Assembly (NCBI GenBank): GCA_019510125.1
Contig: JAEKKX010000022.1
Coordinates: 40,223-104,222 of the forward strand
Reading direction: 5' to 3'
DNA: 64,000 nucleotides
Source: Lysobacterales bacterium
GTDB taxonomy: Bacteria; Pseudomonadota; Gammaproteobacteria; Xanthomonadales; Xanthomonadaceae
Below are positions 52,270 to 60,269 of the stretch, in pieces. How positions within the stretch are numbered: the first letter of the stretch is position 1; each line of letters opens with the position of its first letter. The notes under the pieces are model-generated. The model had not been told where the DNA came from. It did not search any database and saw only the letters and a program-made list of their open reading frames with translations. Both the position numbers and the translations under genes were made by a program.

Positions 52270-54882
52270 TCACCCCAGCACCTCTTCCACCGGCAGCGGG
52301 CGCAGGTTGTAGGTGCTGGCCATGGCCATGCCGTAGGCGCCGGCGTCGGCGATCAGGACCACGTCGCCTTCGCGGGTCGCCGCCGGCAGCATGCGGGCGT
52401 GGCCGAACACGTCGCTGCTCTCGCAGATCGGGCCGACCACGTCGAACGGCAGCACCGCGTCGTCGTCGATCCGCGACAGGTTGTGGATGGCGTGCCAGGC
52501 GTCGTACATCGCCGGACGTACCAGCGCGTTCATGCCGGCGTCCAGGCCGATCCGGCGCAGGCCGTCCTTCTCGACCACCTGGGTGACGCGCGCCAGCAGC
52601 ACGCCGGACTCGGCGACGAGGTAGCGGCCGGGCTCGATCGCGAGCGCGAAGCGCGGATACGCGGCCTTGATTCCGGCCAGGCCCTCCGCCCACGCCGCCA
52701 CGTCGAACGGCCGCGCGTCCGGCGTGTACGGCACCGGCAGGCCGCCGCCGATGTCGATGGTCTCGACCGTGCCGATCTGCTCGGCCAGCGCGGCGAGGTC
52801 GGCATAGACCTCGCGCCAGTGCGCGACGTTGTCGATGCCGCTGCCGAGGTGCGCGTGCAGCGCGACGACGCGGGCGCCGATCCGGCGCGCGGCCTCGACG
52901 AAGTCGCCGGCCTTCGCCATCGGCAGGCCGAACTTGGCCTCGCTGCCGCCGGTGCGGACCTTCTCGTGGTGGCCGTCGCCGCGGCCGAGGTCGATGCGCA
53001 GCCACAGCGGCCGGTCGCGGAACACGTCGGCCCAGCGCCCCAGCACCTCGACGTTGTCCACCGTCACATGCACGCCGAGCGCCAGCGCCTCGGCGTACTC
53101 GGCGCGCGGCGCGAAGCTGGGCGTGAACAGGATCCGCGACGGGTCGAGGCCGGGCAGCGTTTCGATCACGTGCTCGACCTCGGCCAGCGACACGCACTCG
53201 AAACCGAAGCCCTCGGCCGCCAGCGCGTGCAGGATCGCCGGATTGGCGTTGGCCTTGAGCGCGTAGAAGCGCCGGTCGACCGCGGCGACGTCGCGCAGCG
53301 CGCGGGCGCGGGCGCGGACGGTCGCGAGGTCGTACACGTAGGCGGGCGTGCCCTGCGCCGCGCGCGCGACCAGTTGCGCGGCCTGCGCGCGCCACCACGG
53401 CGCCTCGCGCTCGGGCGCGCCGTGCGCGAGCTCGGTCCAGCTCGGCCCGAACACCGCCGCGTCCTGCACCGGCATCGCGCCGCTGCGGATCAGTTCACCG
53501 TGCAGTTGCGGCAGCAGGCCGTCGGCGTCGACCTCGTCGACGACGAAGGTCAGGTTGAGGTCGTTCGACGACTGCGAGATCAGGTGGACGCGCTCGCGGC
53601 CGAAGGTCGCCCACACGTCGGACAGCTTGTGCAGCAGCGACCGCATGCCGCGGCCGACCAGGGTGATCGCCGCGCACGGCGCGATGACCTTGACCCGGCA
53701 GACTTCGGCCAGGTCGGCCGAGAGCCGGCTGAGCACGTCGCTGTTGACCAGGTTCTCGCTGGGGTCCAGCGACACCGTCACGTTGGTCTCCGACGAGCCG
53801 ATCAGGTCGATCGACAGGCCGTGGCGCTTGAACCGCTCGAACACGTCCGCGAGGAAGCCGACCTGCTGCCACATGCCGATCGATTCCATCGACACCAGCA
53901 CGATGCCGTTGCGGCGGCTGATCGCCTTCACCCCCGGCACGGTGGCGACGCTGGCGTCGATGCGCGTGCCCGGCAGGTCGGGGCGCTCGGTGTCGAGGAT
54001 GGCCATCGGCACGCCGGCGTCGCGGCATGGCGCGATCGAGCGCGGGTGCAGCACCTTGGCGCCGGTGGTCGCGATTTCCTGCGCTTCGGCGTAGTCCAGG
54101 CGCGACAGCAGCCGCGCCTCCGGCACTTCGCGCGGGTTGGCGCTGAACATGCCCGGGACGTCGGTCCAGATCTCGACCCGCTTCGCCCCGAGCAGCGCAC
54201 CGAAGTACGCGGCCGAGGTGTCCGAACCGCCGCGGCCGAGGATGGCGGTGCCGCCGTCGGCATGGCGGGCGATGAAACCCTGCGAGATGAGCATCCGCGT
54301 CGGCTGGGTCGCGAAGCGTTCACGGAAGCCGGCGTCGGCCTGGAAGCGGCAGTTCACCGACAGCCGCTGCGCCCAGTCGCTGGCGTTGGGCAGCGACACC
54401 GCGTCGAGCCAGTCGCGCGCGTCGCACCAGCCGAAGTCCAGCCCCTGCGCGCGCAGGTAGGCCGCGCCGAGGGTGGACGACAGCAGTTCGCCCTGCCCCA
54501 GCACCTCGGCCTGCCAGTCCAGCGGCCGGTTGGCCGCGCGCGGATCGGCGCCCAGCGCCTGCAGCGCGGCGAGACGCTCGCCGAGCACCGCATCGGGATC
54601 GAGATCGAGATCCGCGCAGAACGCGCGGTGGCGCTCGACCAGCGCGGCGATGCGCGCATCGATGCCGGGGCCGTCCGCGGCGCTGCCGTCGGCGGCGATC
54701 GCGGTCAACTCGTTGGTCACGCCCGACAGCGCCGACACCACCACCAGCACCCGCGCCCGGTCTTCGTCGGCCCTGCGTTTGGCCAGGCGCCCGATCGTGT
54801 CCCAGCGGTGGCGACGCGACACCGAGGTGCCGCCGAACTTGAGCACGACCCAGGCGGGGCCGGCGGAATGCGTATCGGGCAT
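52270..54882 (-). CDS. Bifunctional aspartate kinase / diaminopimelate decarboxylase
   Basis: 870 residues. Residues ~1-300 are an aspartate kinase with KFGGTS (15-20), GRGGSDTSAA and WTDVPGMFSANPR. A regulatory ACT pair spans ~310-470 (SMESIGMW, SQSSNDLNLTFVV). From ~500 to the end is a PLP decarboxylase: the PLP Lys in YALKANANP (~543), GGGLPVPYT, EPGRYLV and CESSDVFG. The fusion joins the first and last steps of lysine synthesis on one chain and is characteristic of Xanthomonadaceae. It also supplies diaminopimelate to the wall pathway of the adjacent murD2-murL genes. Confidence 0.92.
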   Translation of the reverse strand: MPDTHSAGPAWVVLKFGGTSVSRRHRWDTIGRLAKRRADEDRARVLVVVSALSGVTNELTAIAADGSAADGPGIDARIAALVERHRAFCADLDLDPDAVLGERLAALQALGADPRAANRPLDWQAEVLGQGELLSSTLGAAYLRAQGLDFGWCDARDWLDAVSLPNASDWAQRLSVNCRFQADAGFRERFATQPTRMLISQGFIARHADGGTAILGRGGSDTSAAYFGALLGAKRVEIWTDVPGMFSANPREVPEARLLSRLDYAEAQEIATTGAKVLHPRSIAPCRDAGVPMAILDTERPDLPGTRIDASVATVPGVKAISRRNGIVLVSMESIGMWQQVGFLADVFERFKRHGLSIDLIGSSETNVTVSLDPSENLVNSDVLSRLSADLAEVCRVKVIAPCAAITLVGRGMRSLLHKLSDVWATFGRERVHLISQSSNDLNLTFVVDEVDADGLLPQLHGELIRSGAMPVQDAAVFGPSWTELAHGAPEREAPWWRAQAAQLVARAAQGTPAYVYDLATVRARARALRDVAAVDRRFYALKANANPAILHALAAEGFGFECVSLAEVEHVIETLPGLDPSRILFTPSFAPRAEYAEALALGVHVTVDNVEVLGRWADVFRDRPLWLRIDLGRGDGHHEKVRTGGSEAKFGLPMAKAGDFVEAARRIGARVVALHAHLGSGIDNVAHWREVYADLAALAEQIGTVETIDIGGGLPVPYTPDARPFDVAAWAEGLAGIKAAYPRFALAIEPGRYLVAESGVLLARVTQVVEKDGLRRIGLDAGMNALVRPAMYDAWHAIHNLSRIDDDAVLPFDVVGPICESSDVFGHARMLPAATREGDVVLIADAGAYGMAMASTYNLRPLPVEEVLG

Positions 54883-54958
54883 CGGGAGGGGGCGGATAGA
54901 CTGAAGGGGCCGGCGCGTGGCCGGAGCCCGCAATTCTATGCGAACCGGACCGCCCGCC

Positions 54959-55879
54959 ATGATGTCGTTGCGTTATCTGCAGATGGATGTCTTCGCCGAA
55001 CGCCCCGGCGACGGCAATCCGCTGGGCGCGGTGCTCGACGGCGGCCGCTTCGACCCGGCCCGGATGCAGGCGTTCGCGGCCTGGACGAACCTGTCGGAGA
55101 CGATCTTCCTGCTGCCGCCGACCGCGCCCGGCGCTGACTACCGCGTGCGCATCTTCACCCCGCGCTCGGAGCTGCCGTTCGCCGGGCACCCCAGCGTCGG
55201 CGCGGCCTGGGCGGCGCTGGACGCCGGGCTCGTGCCCGCGGACCGCACGACGCTGGTGCAGGAATGCGCCGCGGGGCTGCTGCCGGTCCGGGTCGAACGC
55301 ATCGGCGACGCCTGCCGCAGCCACGCTAGCCACACCCACGCTAGCCACACCCACGCTTGTCGCACCCATGTCCGCGCACCGCGGGCGCGCCGCGTCGGCG
55401 GTGCGGACCTGGCGCCGGCGCTGGCGGCGGCGGCGGTCTCCGGGATGCGGGTCGGCGGGCCGGAGCCCGCGCTGTGGGACAACGGGCCGCGCTGGTGGCT
55501 GGCGTCGCTGGCGGACGCCGCGGCCGTGCGTTCGCTCGCCCCGGACCTGGCGGCCATCGCGGCGCTGTGCACGGCCACGGGCGCGGTCGGGCTGGCGGTC
55601 CACGCGCCGGAAGCCCGCGATGGCCACCACCTGGTCGTGCGCGCGTTCTGCCCCGCCGACGGCATTCCCGAGGACCCGGTCACCGGCAGCGCCCAGGCGG
55701 CCATCGCCGCGCAGCTCGCGGCGATCGACCGCCTGCCCGGTCGCGACGGTCGCTACGTCGGCAGCCAGGGACGCGAACTCGGCCGCGACGGCCGGGTCTG
55801 CGTCGAGGTCGACGCCGACGGCGAGGTCTGGGTCGGCGGCGCCACCCAGCCGGTGATCCGCGGCAGCGTCGCGTGGTGA
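54959..55879 (+). CDS. PhzF family isomerase-like protein 1
   Basis: 306 residues. The PhzF fold is clear: MDVFAERPGDGNPLGAV, the catalytic Glu in LSETIFLLPP, PFAGHPSVGAAW, and DPVTGSAQAAIAAQL. Between ~118 and ~138 is an insertion rich in His, Ser, Thr and Ala encoded by 15-bp tandem repeats, absent from the second PhzF gene. PhzF proteins are cytoplasmic isomerases or epimerases, mostly of unknown substrate. Two adjacent ATGs at 54959 and 54962 are possible. Confidence 0.85.
   Translation: MMSLRYLQMDVFAERPGDGNPLGAVLDGGRFDPARMQAFAAWTNLSETIFLLPPTAPGADYRVRIFTPRSELPFAGHPSVGAAWAALDAGLVPADRTTLVQECAAGLLPVRVERIGDACRSHASHTHASHTHACRTHVRAPRARRVGGADLAPALAAAAVSGMRVGGPEPALWDNGPRWWLASLADAAAVRSLAPDLAAIAALCTATGAVGLAVHAPEARDGHHLVVRAFCPADGIPEDPVTGSAQAAIAAQLAAIDRLPGRDGRYVGSQGRELGRDGRVCVEVDADGEVWVGGATQPVIRGSVAW
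55314..55372. repeat. 15-bp tandem repeats inside the first PhzF gene
   Basis: Two perfect units AGCCACACCCACGCT at 55328 and 55343, with partial units before and a degenerate one after (55358-55372). The frame is kept, adding Ser-His-Thr-His-Ala repeats. Confidence 0.8.
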
Positions 55880-55907
55880 CCGGCGACGACGAGGAGGACA
55901 GGCCCCG

Positions 55908-56225
55908 ATGACCATCTACGCCGTGCAGTACGCATTGCGCCCCGCGCCGCACAGCGAGGATTTCGCGACGGTGGGCGGCGCGATCGTGCATTCGCTGGTG
56001 CGGGCCGACACGCCCGAGGCCGCGCACGCCGCGGCGATGGCGTACTTCCGCGACGACGGCTGGGAACTGGTCGCCGTCGAACACCAGCCCAGCCCGGTGG
56101 CGCGGGCCCAGTGCGAGGACGACCCCGAATTCCTCGACGCCTGGGACGAAGCCGAGGCGCACGGCGAATGCCACCTGTTCCACCTGTGGCCGCCCGGCGG
56201 CGAGGACGACGCGCCGCTGCACTGA
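55908..56225 (+). CDS. Small acidic hypothetical protein
   Basis: 105 residues. No signal peptide or membrane segment. Conserved-looking blocks are YALRPAPHSEDFATVGGAIV, FRDDGWELVAVEHQP and an acidic C-terminal half (CEDDPEFLDAWDEAEAHGE). No family recognised. GAGGAGG ~8 nt before the ATG is an unusually strong ribosome-binding site for this window. It lies between the two PhzF paralogues, 28 bp after the first. Confidence 0.7.
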   Translation: MTIYAVQYALRPAPHSEDFATVGGAIVHSLVRADTPEAAHAAAMAYFRDDGWELVAVEHQPSPVARAQCEDDPEFLDAWDEAEAHGECHLFHLWPPGGEDDAPLH

Positions 56226-56244
56226 CCGCGGGGACCGGCGCTGC

Positions 56245-56250
56245 TAAGCT
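56245..56250 (+). promoter_or_regulatory. Candidate -10 element (TAAGCT)
   Basis: CTGCTAAGCT ends 26 nt before the ATG of the second PhzF gene. Confidence 0.35.
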
Positions 56251-56276
56251 GCCCCGCCCCGCACGACGCCACGCCC

Positions 56277-57155
56277 ATGACCGCACGCCGCTACGTCCAG
56301 GTCGATGTCTTCGCCGATCGCCCCGGCGCAGGCAACCCGCTCGCCGTCGTCCTCGATGCCGAGGGCCTGGACGACGACCAGATGCAGGCCATCGCCCGGT
56401 GGACGCGCCTGCCCGAGACCACCTTCGTGTTCCCGGCCACCGACGCCGACACCAGCTACCGCCTGCGCATGTTCAGCCCGCGCCGCGAAGTGCCGTTCGC
56501 CGGGCATCCCAGCGTCGGCACCGCGCACGCCGTGCTCGAAGCCGGGCTGGCGACGCCGCGCGACGGCCTGCTGGTCCAGCACGGCATCGCCGGCAAGCTG
56601 CCGCTGCGGGTGAGCGGCGACGGCCCCTCGCGCACGATCGCGGTGCGCACGCCGCGCGCCAGCGTGCGCGAGATCGCGGCCGCGGACGACCCGCGCCTGC
56701 GCGAGGCGCTGGCCGGACTGCCGCTGGGCGCGCTGCCGCCGGCGCTGATGGACGGCGGCCGCCGCTGGTGGCTGGCCGAGGTCGCCGACGAGGCGACCCT
56801 GCGCGCGGCCACGCCGCCGTGGCCGGCGATCGGCGCGCTCGCCGAGGACAGCGACAGCATGGGCCTGTGCGTGTTCGCGCGCAGCGACGATCCGGTCTAC
56901 TACCTGGCCGTGCGCGCCTGGGTGGGCGCGCCGGCGCAGTTCGAGGACGCCGCCTCCGGCGCCGCCAACGCCACCCTCGCCGCCTGGCTGGCCTCGCAGG
57001 ACGCTCTCCCCGGCGACGGCGGTTTCTACCGCATCAGCCAGGGCCGCGAAGTCGGCCACGACGCCATCATCGAACTCACCGTCGACGCCGACGGCGACGT
57101 TTGGTCCGGCGGGCGGGTGTGCACGGTGGTGCGCGGCGCGCTGGAGTGGCGCTGA
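56277..57155 (+). CDS. PhzF family isomerase-like protein 2
   Basis: 292 residues. VDVFADRPGAGNPLAVVLD, catalytic Glu in LPETTFVFPA, PFAGHPSVGTAHAVLE and EDAASGAANATLAAWL. Clearly paralogous to the gene at 54959 but without the repeat insertion. The region around codons 217-246 is also present as a 90-bp fragment downstream (57744), and the 3' end overlaps a 32-bp tandem duplication. Substrate unknown. Confidence 0.87.
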   Translation: MTARRYVQVDVFADRPGAGNPLAVVLDAEGLDDDQMQAIARWTRLPETTFVFPATDADTSYRLRMFSPRREVPFAGHPSVGTAHAVLEAGLATPRDGLLVQHGIAGKLPLRVSGDGPSRTIAVRTPRASVREIAAADDPRLREALAGLPLGALPPALMDGGRRWWLAEVADEATLRAATPPWPAIGALAEDSDSMGLCVFARSDDPVYYLAVRAWVGAPAQFEDAASGAANATLAAWLASQDALPGDGGFYRISQGREVGHDAIIELTVDADGDVWSGGRVCTVVRGALEWR

Positions 57156-57204
57156 CGCACCGGCGTCACGCGCTGGAGTGGCGCTGACGCACCGGCGTCA
57201 CGCA
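57141..57204. repeat. 32-bp tandem duplication over the PhzF2 stop codon
   Basis: Two copies, 57141-57172 and 57173-57204, differ only at the last base. Each contains the gene's last codons and TGA. Confidence 0.9.
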
Positions 57205-57277
57205 CTGGACAACCCCGTCGCGGAGTGGCCAAGCTTGCATGCATCGCGCTCCCCCGCGCATGCGACACGCCCCTCCC

Positions 57278-57727
57278 ATGTCCCGGATCCGAACCGCCAC
57301 GATCGACGACGCGGACGCCATCAGCCGGCTGGTGGCGAGTCTCGCGCAGCACTTCCTCGAAGATCCGGACGACGCCGCGGTGCAACCGTTCCTCGCGACG
57401 CTGACGCCGGCCGCGACCGCGCAGCGGATCGCGTCATCCGATTTCCGGCATTACGTCGCGGAAGACGAGAGCGGCGTCTGCGGCGTCATCGCGCTGCGCG
57501 GCGGATCGCACGTCTACCACCTCTTCGTGCGCGAAGACCGACACCGCCGCGGCATCGCCCGGGCGCTGTGGACGCATGCGAAGGCGTTGTCCGGCCACGA
57601 TGCGTTCACGGTGCGGTCGTCGCTGTTCGCGGAACCGGTCTACGCGCGACTCGGCTTCCTCCGCGAAGCGCCGCCGCGCACCGACAACGGCGTCACCTCG
57701 GTCGCGATGCGCCACGGCGGCGGCTGA
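57278..57727 (+). CDS. GNAT family acetyltransferase
   Basis: 149 residues. The acetyl-CoA-binding block VYHLFVREDRHRRGIARALW has the R/QxxGxG/A pattern (RRGIA), with the preceding beta strands (VCGVIALRGG) and the C-terminal ARLGFLREA. Substrate not predictable. It sits between the PhzF2 gene and a fragment of that gene, so it may lie inside a rearranged duplication. Confidence 0.8.
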   Translation: MSRIRTATIDDADAISRLVASLAQHFLEDPDDAAVQPFLATLTPAATAQRIASSDFRHYVAEDESGVCGVIALRGGSHVYHLFVREDRHRRGIARALWTHAKALSGHDAFTVRSSLFAEPVYARLGFLREAPPRTDNGVTSVAMRHGGG

Positions 57728-57743
57728 GCGTCGGCCCGGGTCT

Positions 57744-57833
57744 GCGCGCCGGCGCAGTTCGAGGACGCCGCCTCCGGCGCCGCCAACGCCACTCTCGTCG
57801 CCTGGCTGGCCTCGCAGGATGCCCTCCCCGGCG
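57744..57833 (+). pseudogene. PhzF2-derived gene fragment
   Basis: 90 bp matching 56926-57015 with four differences. It would encode AQFEDAASGAANATL and neighbouring residues, but has no start or continuation. Confidence 0.85.
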
Positions 57834-57931
57834 CCCGCCGGCGCCGGCGAGAGCGTCAACACCGTTTCATGCGACGAGAACGCACCACCACCGATGTCGA
57901 TCGCCCCTTCGATCCCTGCGGAGCCCTTCCC

Positions 57932-58651
57932 ATGAACCCGAGAGTCCCTGCCTTGCTCGGCCTGCTGGCCTTCCTGCCTGTCGGCAGCGCGCTGGCGCAG
58001 GTCGCCTGCCCTGACGGCACCCACTTCTTCGGCGGCAACATCGCGCCGGATGCGAGCCAGTGCGTGCCGATCCTCGTCGACGACGCGCCGCCGCGGAAGA
58101 CCGTCACCGAAGCCCGGATGGAAGCCCTCGACGCCATGGACGATGCGACCAGCGCCTGGGGCCGGGTCGCGCTGACGATGGCGAACGATGCGCAGAAGAA
58201 ACGCCAGCTCATGGCGGGCAAATGGGAGGTCTACCAGGACCAGGAGCGAGCGGATCCGGGCGAGTTCTGTTCCGCGCTGTTCCTCAACCCCGACGGTATC
58301 CTCCGGCTGTCTGGGCCCGGCGGCGGCTACGAGGGCGCGATGCTGACGTTCTGGGGTCGCGACATTCCCCGCCCCGCGGCGGCCAGGACGGTCCGGGTGA
58401 AACTCGCGCAGTCCGACGACACCGGCGGCCCGCAAACCGTCACCGCGTTCAACTACACGCAGCCCGGCGAGCAAGGCTGGGGCGCGATCGCGATCGCGGT
58501 GCCGTCGGCCGACGCCCTGCTCGCGAACATGATCGACGACCTCGGGTTCACCATCGCCATCGACAACAGGCAGGTCATCGCGATCCGCTGGTCGAACGGC
58601 CTGTCGGCGCGCGACCGGCTGAAGGCCTGCGTCCAGCGCCGGAGCAAGTGA
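57932..58651 (+). CDS. Exported hypothetical protein
   Basis: 239 residues. A signal peptide covers ~1-22 (LLGLLAFLPVGSALAQ), followed by VACPDGTHFFGG with a Cys. ATG at 57932 fits the signal; an earlier in-frame ATG at 57869 would not. The body contains KWEVYQDQERADPGEFC, AMLTFWGRDIPRP and IDDLGFTIAID. No family recognised. It may follow the GNAT gene in the same transcript, although the PhzF fragment lies between them. Confidence 0.65.
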   Translation: MNPRVPALLGLLAFLPVGSALAQVACPDGTHFFGGNIAPDASQCVPILVDDAPPRKTVTEARMEALDAMDDATSAWGRVALTMANDAQKKRQLMAGKWEVYQDQERADPGEFCSALFLNPDGILRLSGPGGGYEGAMLTFWGRDIPRPAAARTVRVKLAQSDDTGGPQTVTAFNYTQPGEQGWGAIAIAVPSADALLANMIDDLGFTIAIDNRQVIAIRWSNGLSARDRLKACVQRRSK

Positions 58652-58703
58652 TCCGCGCGCGCGCCGACCGCGCGGGGATGACGGCGGCGCGCCGGAGGGC
58701 GCG

Positions 58704-59045
58704 TCAGCCGAAATGCCCGAGCGGCGCGCCCGCCAGCAGGTGCAGGTGGATCTGGAACACGGTCTGCCCGCCGTGGGCGTTGCAGTTCATCACGATCCGG
58801 TAACCGTCGTCGGCGAAGCCCTCGCGCTTGGCATAGTCCGCCGCGGCGACGGCCAGGCGTCCGACGATCGCCGCCTGCTCCGGCTGCACGTCGTTGAGCG
58901 TCGGGATCGTCTCCTTCGGCACGAACAGCACGTGGACCGGCGCCTGCGGCGCGATGTCGCGGAAGGCGATGACGTGCTCGTCCTCGAACACGATGGTCGC
59001 CGGGATCTCGCGGCGGATGATCTTGTGGAAGATGGTGTCGGACAT
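58704..59045 (-). CDS. HIT family protein (HinT-like) with altered triad
   Basis: 113 residues. The fold is standard: MSDTIFHKIIRREIPATIVFED, VLFVPKETI, then GGQTVFQIHLHLLAG. In HinT the histidine triad is HxHxH; here the first position is Gln (QIHLH), while the nucleophile His and the third His remain. It probably still hydrolyses nucleoside phosphoramidates, with altered chemistry. Monocistronic. Confidence 0.9.
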   Translation of the reverse strand: MSDTIFHKIIRREIPATIVFEDEHVIAFRDIAPQAPVHVLFVPKETIPTLNDVQPEQAAIVGRLAVAAADYAKREGFADDGYRIVMNCNAHGGQTVFQIHLHLLAGAPLGHFG

Positions 59046-59076
59046 GGCGGGCTCCCGTGCGATGGCCGGATTGTAC

Positions 59077-59196
59077 GTAGGGCGGGCCCAGGCCCGCCAT
59101 GGCGGAGCGTCCCGTGGATCGGGATCGATCCAGGCCGCCGCGATCGCGGTCCGCGACGATCAGGGTCGCCGCGATGGCGGGCCGGGGCCCGCCCTA
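59077..59196. repeat. Inverted REP pair (GGCGGGC family), REPIN
   Basis: GGCGGGCCCAGGCCCGCC at 59081-59098 and GGCGGGCCGGGGCCCGCC at 59176-59193, mirrored about a ~77-bp centre. The TAG stop of recR (59194-59196, minus) directly abuts the second element. Confidence 0.8.
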
Positions 59197-59793
59197 TGCC
59201 GGCATTTCGCTGCGCGAGCCGAACGCGTGCGACAGCGTGCCGCGATCGACGTACTCCAGTTCGCCGCCCAGCGGCACGCCGTGGGCGAGCCGGGTCGGCG
59301 TCACGCCGTGCTGGCGCGAGAGCTGCGCGAGGTAGTGCGCGGTCGCCTCGCCTTCGACGGTGGGATTGGTGGCGATCACCAGTTCGCGGACCTCGCCCTC
59401 GGCCAGCCGCGCGGCCAGCGCATCCAGCCCCAGTTCGCGCGGGCCGATGCCGTCGAGCGGGCTCAGCCGGCCCTGCAGCACGAAATAGAAGCCGCGATAG
59501 CCGGTCGCCTGCTCGATCACCAGCCGGTCCGCGGGGGATTCCACCGCGCACAGCAGGTGCGCGTCGCGCGCGCCGCTGGCGCAGATCGCGCAGACCGGGG
59601 TTTCGCTGAAATCTCGGCAGCGCTCGCAGTGGCCCACGTGCTCGACCGCATTCGCGAGCGCGTCGGCGAGCCGGCGCCCGCCGTCGCGGTCGCGCTCCAG
59701 CACGTGGTAGGCCATCCGCTGCGCGGTCTTCTGGCCGACCCCGGGCAGGATGCGGAAGGCGTCGATGAGCTGTTCGAGCAGGGAGGCGGTCAT
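59194..59793 (-). CDS. recR: Recombination mediator RecR
   Basis: 199 residues. HhH motif ([18 protein letters not shown]), Cys4 zinc finger (CERCRDF, CAIC), then a Toprim domain ([24 protein letters not shown]). It acts with RecO/RecF to load RecA at gaps. The stop codon abuts the REP element. It is separated from ebfC by a terminator, so it likely has its own promoter despite the usual dnaX-ebfC-recR order. Confidence 0.95.
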   Translation of the reverse strand: MTASLLEQLIDAFRILPGVGQKTAQRMAYHVLERDRDGGRRLADALANAVEHVGHCERCRDFSETPVCAICASGARDAHLLCAVESPADRLVIEQATGYRGFYFVLQGRLSPLDGIGPRELGLDALAARLAEGEVRELVIATNPTVEGEATAHYLAQLSRQHGVTPTRLAHGVPLGGELEYVDRGTLSHAFGSRSEMPA

Positions 59794-59855
59794 GGGATGG
59801 GAACATGGTTGTCGCGCAGGGATGCGCACACGTCGCGCGCGACACGCGCGCGACG

Positions 59856-59889
59856 GACGACCGCAAAAACCACGTTTTTTGCGGTCGTC
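59856..59889. terminator. Bidirectional terminator between ebfC and recR
   Basis: Stem GACGACCGCAAAAA pairs with TTTTTGCGGTCGTC across a 5-6 nt loop. The A and T tracts lie inside the stem. Confidence 0.8.
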
Positions 59890-59928
59890 GCGGAAGCGGC
59901 GGCAGGATGCCCCGTCTTCCGCATCGAT

Positions 59929-60255
59929 TTAGAACATGCCCGGGATCTTCATCCCCGGCGGGATCGGCATGCCGGCGGTGGCCGCGGACATCTTCGCCTG
60001 CGATTCGGCGTTGATCTTGTTCACGGCGTCGTTGATCGCGGCGGCGATCAGGTCCTCGGTCATCTCGGCGTCGGCGAGCACGCTCGGCTCGATCCGCACC
60101 TTGCGGCACTCCATCTTGCCGGTCAGGGTCACGCTGACCATGCCGCCGCCGGCGCTGCCGGTGGCTTCGATCCTGGCGACTTCTTCCTGGGCGCGCTGCA
60201 GGTTTTCCTGCATCTTCTGCGCCTGCTGCATGAGTTGGGCGATGTTTCCGCGCAT
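59929..60255 (-). CDS. ebfC: Nucleoid-associated protein YbaB/EbfC
   Basis: 108 residues. MRGNIAQLMQQAQKMQ with the coiled helix EEVARIEATG, then GGMVSVTLTGKMECRKVRIEP, the standard YbaB fold, and AAINDAVNKI. A small dimeric DNA-binding protein encoded behind dnaX in most bacteria. 14 bp after the dnaX stop. Confidence 0.95.
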   Translation of the reverse strand: MRGNIAQLMQQAQKMQENLQRAQEEVARIEATGSAGGGMVSVTLTGKMECRKVRIEPSVLADAEMTEDLIAAAINDAVNKINAESQAKMSAATAGMPIPPGMKIPGMF

Positions 60256-60269
60256 GGGGGCGTTCTCTT

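Noticed and set aside
52165..55137. Very long plus-strand open frame opposite the lysine-pathway gene
   Set aside because: It is the antisense shadow of a clear bifunctional enzyme and has no recognisable domain.
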